NCBI RefSeq assembly: GCF_003938655.1
Contig: NZ_RJJT01000008.1
Span: 186,001-250,000, forward strand
Origin: Rhizobium pisi
GTDB lineage: Bacteria > Pseudomonadota > Alphaproteobacteria > Rhizobiales > Rhizobiaceae
Reading direction: 5' to 3'
DNA: 64,000 bases
Shown here: piece by piece, positions 61,249 through 64,000 of the stretch
Numbering within the stretch: position 1 is the first letter of the stretch
Layout of the letters: each line of letters begins with the position of its first letter
Notes under the pieces: generated by a model
Databases searched by the model: none
What the model was told of the DNA's origin: nothing
What the model saw: only the letters and a program-made list of their open reading frames with translations
Program-made: the position numbers and the translations under genes

Positions 61249-62025
61249 TCAGTAATGTTCCGATTGGGAGAAGGTCCGCGCAAGTTCGGCCTGGCCGGCC
61301 GTGAGGCCGCAGTCGACGGGCAGGCAGACGCCTGTAATAGCTGCGGCCAGCGGCCCGGCAAGAAAGGCCACGGCATTCGCAACGTCCTTGGGATCGACGA
61401 CGCGCTGCAGCGGATACCAGCGGCGCGCCTCCTCGAAAACGTTCGGATTGGCGGCGGCGCGCGCTTCCCAGGCCTGCGTCTTCACCGTGCCGGGCGCAAC
61501 GGCATTGGAGCGGATGCCGAACTTCCCGTATTCCACGGCGACCAGCCGGGTGAAGTGCAGCAAGCCCGCCTTGGCGGCGCTATAGGCCGGGTGTCCGAAG
61601 ACATGCAGGCCGTTGACCGAGGCGATGTTGACGACGGACCCCTTCGAAGCCTTCAGCATGGGTTCGAAGGCACGGAAACATAAGAATGCCGCTTCGAGAT
61701 TGAGCGCATTGTCTGCTCGCCAGATCTCAGGCGTCGTGTCGTGCAGGCTGGTCGCGCGGGCAGCACCGGCATTGTTGACGAGGGTTCGGACCACGCCGAC
61801 ATCCGCGGCGCGTTTCGCCAATTCGGCAATGCTCGCCTCGCTGGTCACATCACACCCGACGGCCACGAAGCAATTGTCCGGTCCGAGTTTCGAAGCCACG
61901 GCGGCTGCGGCCGTCACATCTATGTCGGCAAGCAGCACAACATCATGGTCATCGGCGAGCCGGGCGGCAATCGCCGCGCCGATATCGCCTGCAGCGCCCG
62001 TCACGATGGCTGCCGATTGGGTCAT
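61249..62025 (-). CDS. Short-chain dehydrogenase/reductase
   Basis: 258 residues. AAIVTGAAGDIGAAIAARLA, Asp in LADIDVT indicates NAD use, NNAGAARATSLHDT, NIASVNGLHVFGHPAYSAAK with Tyr-x3-Lys, C-terminal ITGVCLPVDCGLTAG. ATG at 62025 with GGAG 8 bases upstream, which leaves a 25-bp gap from the RpiR stop; a start at 62079 would overlap that gene. Probably a sugar or polyol dehydrogenase. Confidence 0.84.
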   Translation of the reverse strand: MTQSAAIVTGAAGDIGAAIAARLADDHDVVLLADIDVTAAAAVASKLGPDNCFVAVGCDVTSEASIAELAKRAADVGVVRTLVNNAGAARATSLHDTTPEIWRADNALNLEAAFLCFRAFEPMLKASKGSVVNIASVNGLHVFGHPAYSAAKAGLLHFTRLVAVEYGKFGIRSNAVAPGTVKTQAWEARAAANPNVFEEARRWYPLQRVVDPKDVANAVAFLAGPLAAAITGVCLPVDCGLTAGQAELARTFSQSEHY

Positions 62026-62050
62026 TTGCTGTCGCTCCCGTTCATGAGAT

Positions 62051-62914
62051 TCAATCTCCAAGCAATTGTCGGTCGTCACCGTCCCGGTGAATGACGAGCT
62101 GCTGCTTGATGCGCCGAAGCGTGGTCGTCGCCTTTGGCTGAACGGCGTAGGCGACCAGGCTCGACAAGATATCGACCGTCGCGATGTAGGCGATGCGCGT
62201 GGAGGTCGGGCGATAGATGTTGTTGCCTTCCGGAAGATCGATCGGCACGACGATTTCGGCGGCCTTGGCTACAGGGCTTGCCGTCTGGGTCAGAGCGATC
62301 GTCTTTACCTTGGTGTTGCGGGCCAGCTCGAAGGCTCGCACCAGCTCCATATTGCGCCCGGAGAAGGACGAGCCGATCAGCACGTCGCCCGGCCTTGCCG
62401 CGGCGGCCATCATCAGCTGCATGCTGTGGTCGGAGCTTGCCGTGATGCGCAGCCCGAGGCGGAAGAGGCGGTTCTGAAGCTCGTCGGCAATCATCGACGA
62501 ATTGCCGCCGGAGCCGAAGGCGTAGATCATGTCGGCCTTGGCGATATGCGAGACAGCCGCTTCGATCGCAGCAAGATCGAGCGAACGGTGCAGGAGAAAG
62601 AGCGCGTTCTGCGCCTTGGTGATGATATCCTGGGCGACATCGGCCGGATCGGTGCTCTTCGATTCCGGTTTCAGATAGCGCACGCCGATATGGGCGGTCC
62701 GGGCGAGTTGCACCTTGAAGTCGGAAAAGCTCTCGCAGCCCAGGCGGCGGCAAAAGCGCGTGACGGTCGGCGGCGAAACCTCGGCCCGTTCCGCAAGCTC
62801 GATGATCGAGGCATTCACGGCAAATTCGAAGTCGTTGACGATGATCTCCGCGATGCGGCTCTCGGAGGGAGAGAGCCGGCCCTTGTCTTCTTGCAATGTC
62901 GAAAAGATATCCAA
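62051..62914 (-). CDS. MurR/RpiR-family transcriptional regulator
   Basis: 287 residues, TTG start. N-terminal HTH_6 (RLSPSESRIAEIIVNDFEFA, ELAERAEVSPPTVTRFCRRL) and C-terminal SIS domain (MIYAFGSGGNSSMIADELQN; GDVLIGSSFSGRNMELVRAF). SIS domains bind phosphosugars. Second gene of the operon that begins with RidA; it likely controls the operon and the divergent NTF2-like/M81 genes. Confidence 0.88.
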   Translation of the reverse strand: MDIFSTLQEDKGRLSPSESRIAEIIVNDFEFAVNASIIELAERAEVSPPTVTRFCRRLGCESFSDFKVQLARTAHIGVRYLKPESKSTDPADVAQDIITKAQNALFLLHRSLDLAAIEAAVSHIAKADMIYAFGSGGNSSMIADELQNRLFRLGLRITASSDHSMQLMMAAAARPGDVLIGSSFSGRNMELVRAFELARNTKVKTIALTQTASPVAKAAEIVVPIDLPEGNNIYRPTSTRIAYIATVDILSSLVAYAVQPKATTTLRRIKQQLVIHRDGDDRQLLGD

Positions 62915-62935
62915 ACCCGTCCCCCCGATGGCTCT

Positions 62936-63325
62936 TTATACATCCTTCTTCTTATAGGCCACACAGTCGATCTCAACCTTGCAATCGACCATCATCGATG
63001 ATTGCACACAGGCGCGTGCCGGCGGATGTTCGCCGAAATACTCCTGATAGATCTTGTTGAAAGTCCAGAAGTCGCGCGGATCATCCAGCCAGACGCCGAC
63101 GCGCACGACATCCTCGACGCCGTATCCGGCCTCCTCGAGGATCGCCAGAACATTGGCGATCGTCTTGTGGGTCTGGGCGATGATGTTGCCGTCGATGATC
63201 TCGCCATCTTCCATTGCAACCTGCCCGGAAACATAGAGCCATCCGTCAGCTTCGACGGCGCGCGCGAAAGGCAGCGCCTTGCCGCCGGCGCCCGTTTGAA
63301 CAGTGCCATAGCGCTTGATAGGCAT
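62936..63325 (-). CDS. RidA/YjgF-family enamine/imine deaminase
   Basis: 129 residues. KALPFARAVEADGWLYVSGQ, IIAQTHKTIANVLAILEEAG, and ARACVQSSMMVDCKVEIDCVAY; the Arg of PPARACV is the conserved catalytic Arg of RidA-type proteins. Hydrolyses reactive enamines/imines from amino-acid or amino-sugar dehydratases. ATG at 63325 with AAGGA upstream. First gene of the minus-strand operon. Confidence 0.87.
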   Translation of the reverse strand: MPIKRYGTVQTGAGGKALPFARAVEADGWLYVSGQVAMEDGEIIDGNIIAQTHKTIANVLAILEEAGYGVEDVVRVGVWLDDPRDFWTFNKIYQEYFGEHPPARACVQSSMMVDCKVEIDCVAYKKKDV

Positions 63326-63436
63326 TCTCAAGTCCTTGCAAATTATTTTCTTGATAAGTTGACAAGTGACCATAGAAAGCAGAATTTGACCAGTGAGAAA
63401 CGTGTTTTATGAAAAGAATTTCAATCCGGGGCTGAC

Positions 63437-63919
63437 ATGCGCGATCCCTTCAAGAATCCTTTCCCGTCCGACAGCGCCCGCCACGCCATCTGGGAAATGC
63501 TCGTTCCCCGCGATATCGATGCCTTTCTGGCCGCCGATTGGTCGATGGTGGAGCATGACTTCGTGGAAGAAGGTTTCATCGGCATCGACGGCCGGAAGGA
63601 AGTCAGCCCCGACAAGTGGCGCCTGGCTTTCCCGACACTTTCGGCCTATCGCCAGGAATGGCTGAGGCAGGCCAAGGATTTCGCCGAACAGAGTTTCGCC
63701 GAAGATGCCCGCACGGCGATTTTCACCACGACGACGCTGGAGGATATCGAGATCGAAGGCGACACGGCGCTCGTCCGCAAGAAATTCGACGGCGGCATCA
63801 CCAAGAGCGACAATACCCGGGACGTCCTGCAGTGGCAGACGCTCTATTATTGCAGGCTTCACGAGGGACGCTGGAAGATCTCAGGTTTCACCGGCTACCT
63901 GCCGAACCCGATGGGTTGA
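63437..63919 (+). CDS. NTF2-like/SnoaL-type hypothetical protein
   Basis: 160 residues: helical N-terminus (DSARHAIWEMLVPRDIDAFL), then strands typical of NTF2-like cone folds (ALVRKKFDGGITKSDN, LYYCRLHEGRWKISGFTGYL). No catalytic residue can be assigned. It is divergent from the RidA operon over 111 bp and lies 30 bp before the M81 peptidase-like start, so it is probably co-transcribed with it. Function unknown. Confidence 0.7.
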   Translation: MRDPFKNPFPSDSARHAIWEMLVPRDIDAFLAADWSMVEHDFVEEGFIGIDGRKEVSPDKWRLAFPTLSAYRQEWLRQAKDFAEQSFAEDARTAIFTTTTLEDIEIEGDTALVRKKFDGGITKSDNTRDVLQWQTLYYCRLHEGRWKISGFTGYLPNPMG

Positions 63920-63949
63920 CGCGGAGCCGACAACACGAAGGCCACTTTC

Positions 63950-64000
63950 TTGCGCATTTTCACGGCAGCACTGGCGACCGAGACCAATACATTCTCTCCG
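63950..64000 (+). CDS. M81-family metallopeptidase (MlrC-like), N-terminal codons only
   Basis: TTG start at 63950 gives MRIFTAALATETNTFSP before the window ends. The A-x-x-x-ETNTFSP string is characteristic of the N-terminus of M81/MlrC proteins (RI...ETNTF). Seventeen residues are visible, so the call rests on this motif. These enzymes often accompany RidA and RpiR genes in rhizobia. Confidence 0.55.
   Translation, partial: MRIFTAALATETNTFSP

Overview
The window reads as a high-GC alphaproteobacterial replicon, most likely from Rhizobium (R. leguminosarum/R. etli group). The evidence is the protein style, a rhizobial intergenic repeat family, a RIME-like palindromic repeat, a CtrA box in front of minCDE, and the gene mix (many ABC importers, sugar-acid catabolism, a beta-1,2-oligoglucan phosphorylase). 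In several rhizobia minCDE sits on a chromid or megaplasmid rather than the chromosome, so this may be a secondary replicon; that is inference.

Region 1 (1-20.6 kb) is a methylated-amine block. A cut-off XRE/cupin regulator is followed by a co-directional run: N-methylglutamate synthase (mgsABC), gamma-glutamylmethylamide synthetase (gmaS), purU, folD, the dimethylamine monooxygenase set (dmmDABC) and a trimethylamine monooxygenase (tmm). The missing step, a DUF1989-GcvT fusion matching TMAO demethylase (tdm), lies 4.2 kb further on the other strand, divergent from an APC permease. Together they would take TMA to TMAO, DMA, methylamine and gamma-glutamylmethylamide/N-methylglutamate. Released formaldehyde would be carried on tetrahydrofolate and leave as formate through FolD and PurU. 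N-methylglutamate dehydrogenase is not in the window. Between tmm and tdm sit a minimal PAS-chemoreceptor protein, minCDE, two small charged proteins and a cold-shock protein.

Region 2 (20.7-37.3 kb) is mixed accessory metabolism: a LysE exporter; a polyamine-type ABC importer operon with an SDR, interrupted by a RIME-like repeat and divergent from a LuxR-type regulator; an aldo-keto reductase; a flavin amine oxidase; a GT92-like glycosyltransferase; a MarR gene divergent from a frameshifted haloalkane dehalogenase across two operator-like palindromes; a methyltransferase-DedA-two-component cluster; and a DEDDh exonuclease.

Region 3 (37.0-37.7 kb) is the most striking non-coding element. A 48-residue DUF1127 gene is followed by a tandem series of hairpins that display CCUCCUCCC or a close variant in the loop. 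This is the arrangement of the alphaproteobacterial 'cuckoo'/CcsR small RNAs.

Region 4 (37.8-64 kb) is carbohydrate oriented: kduI-kduD behind a promoter with a GntR-type operator, a FadR-type regulator, a large GH94 beta-1,2-oligoglucan phosphorylase, a DHA2 exporter, and a five-gene peptide-type ABC importer ending in a cytosolic GH20 hexosaminidase. After these come an HxlR-divergent SDR/oxidoreductase pair, AraC and EamA genes flanked by a ROK gene and a ROK 3'-end fragment, and a RidA-RpiR-SDR-MFS-ROK operon divergent from an NTF2-like protein and the first codons of an M81 peptidase. No tRNA, rRNA, CRISPR array or intact insertion sequence was seen.
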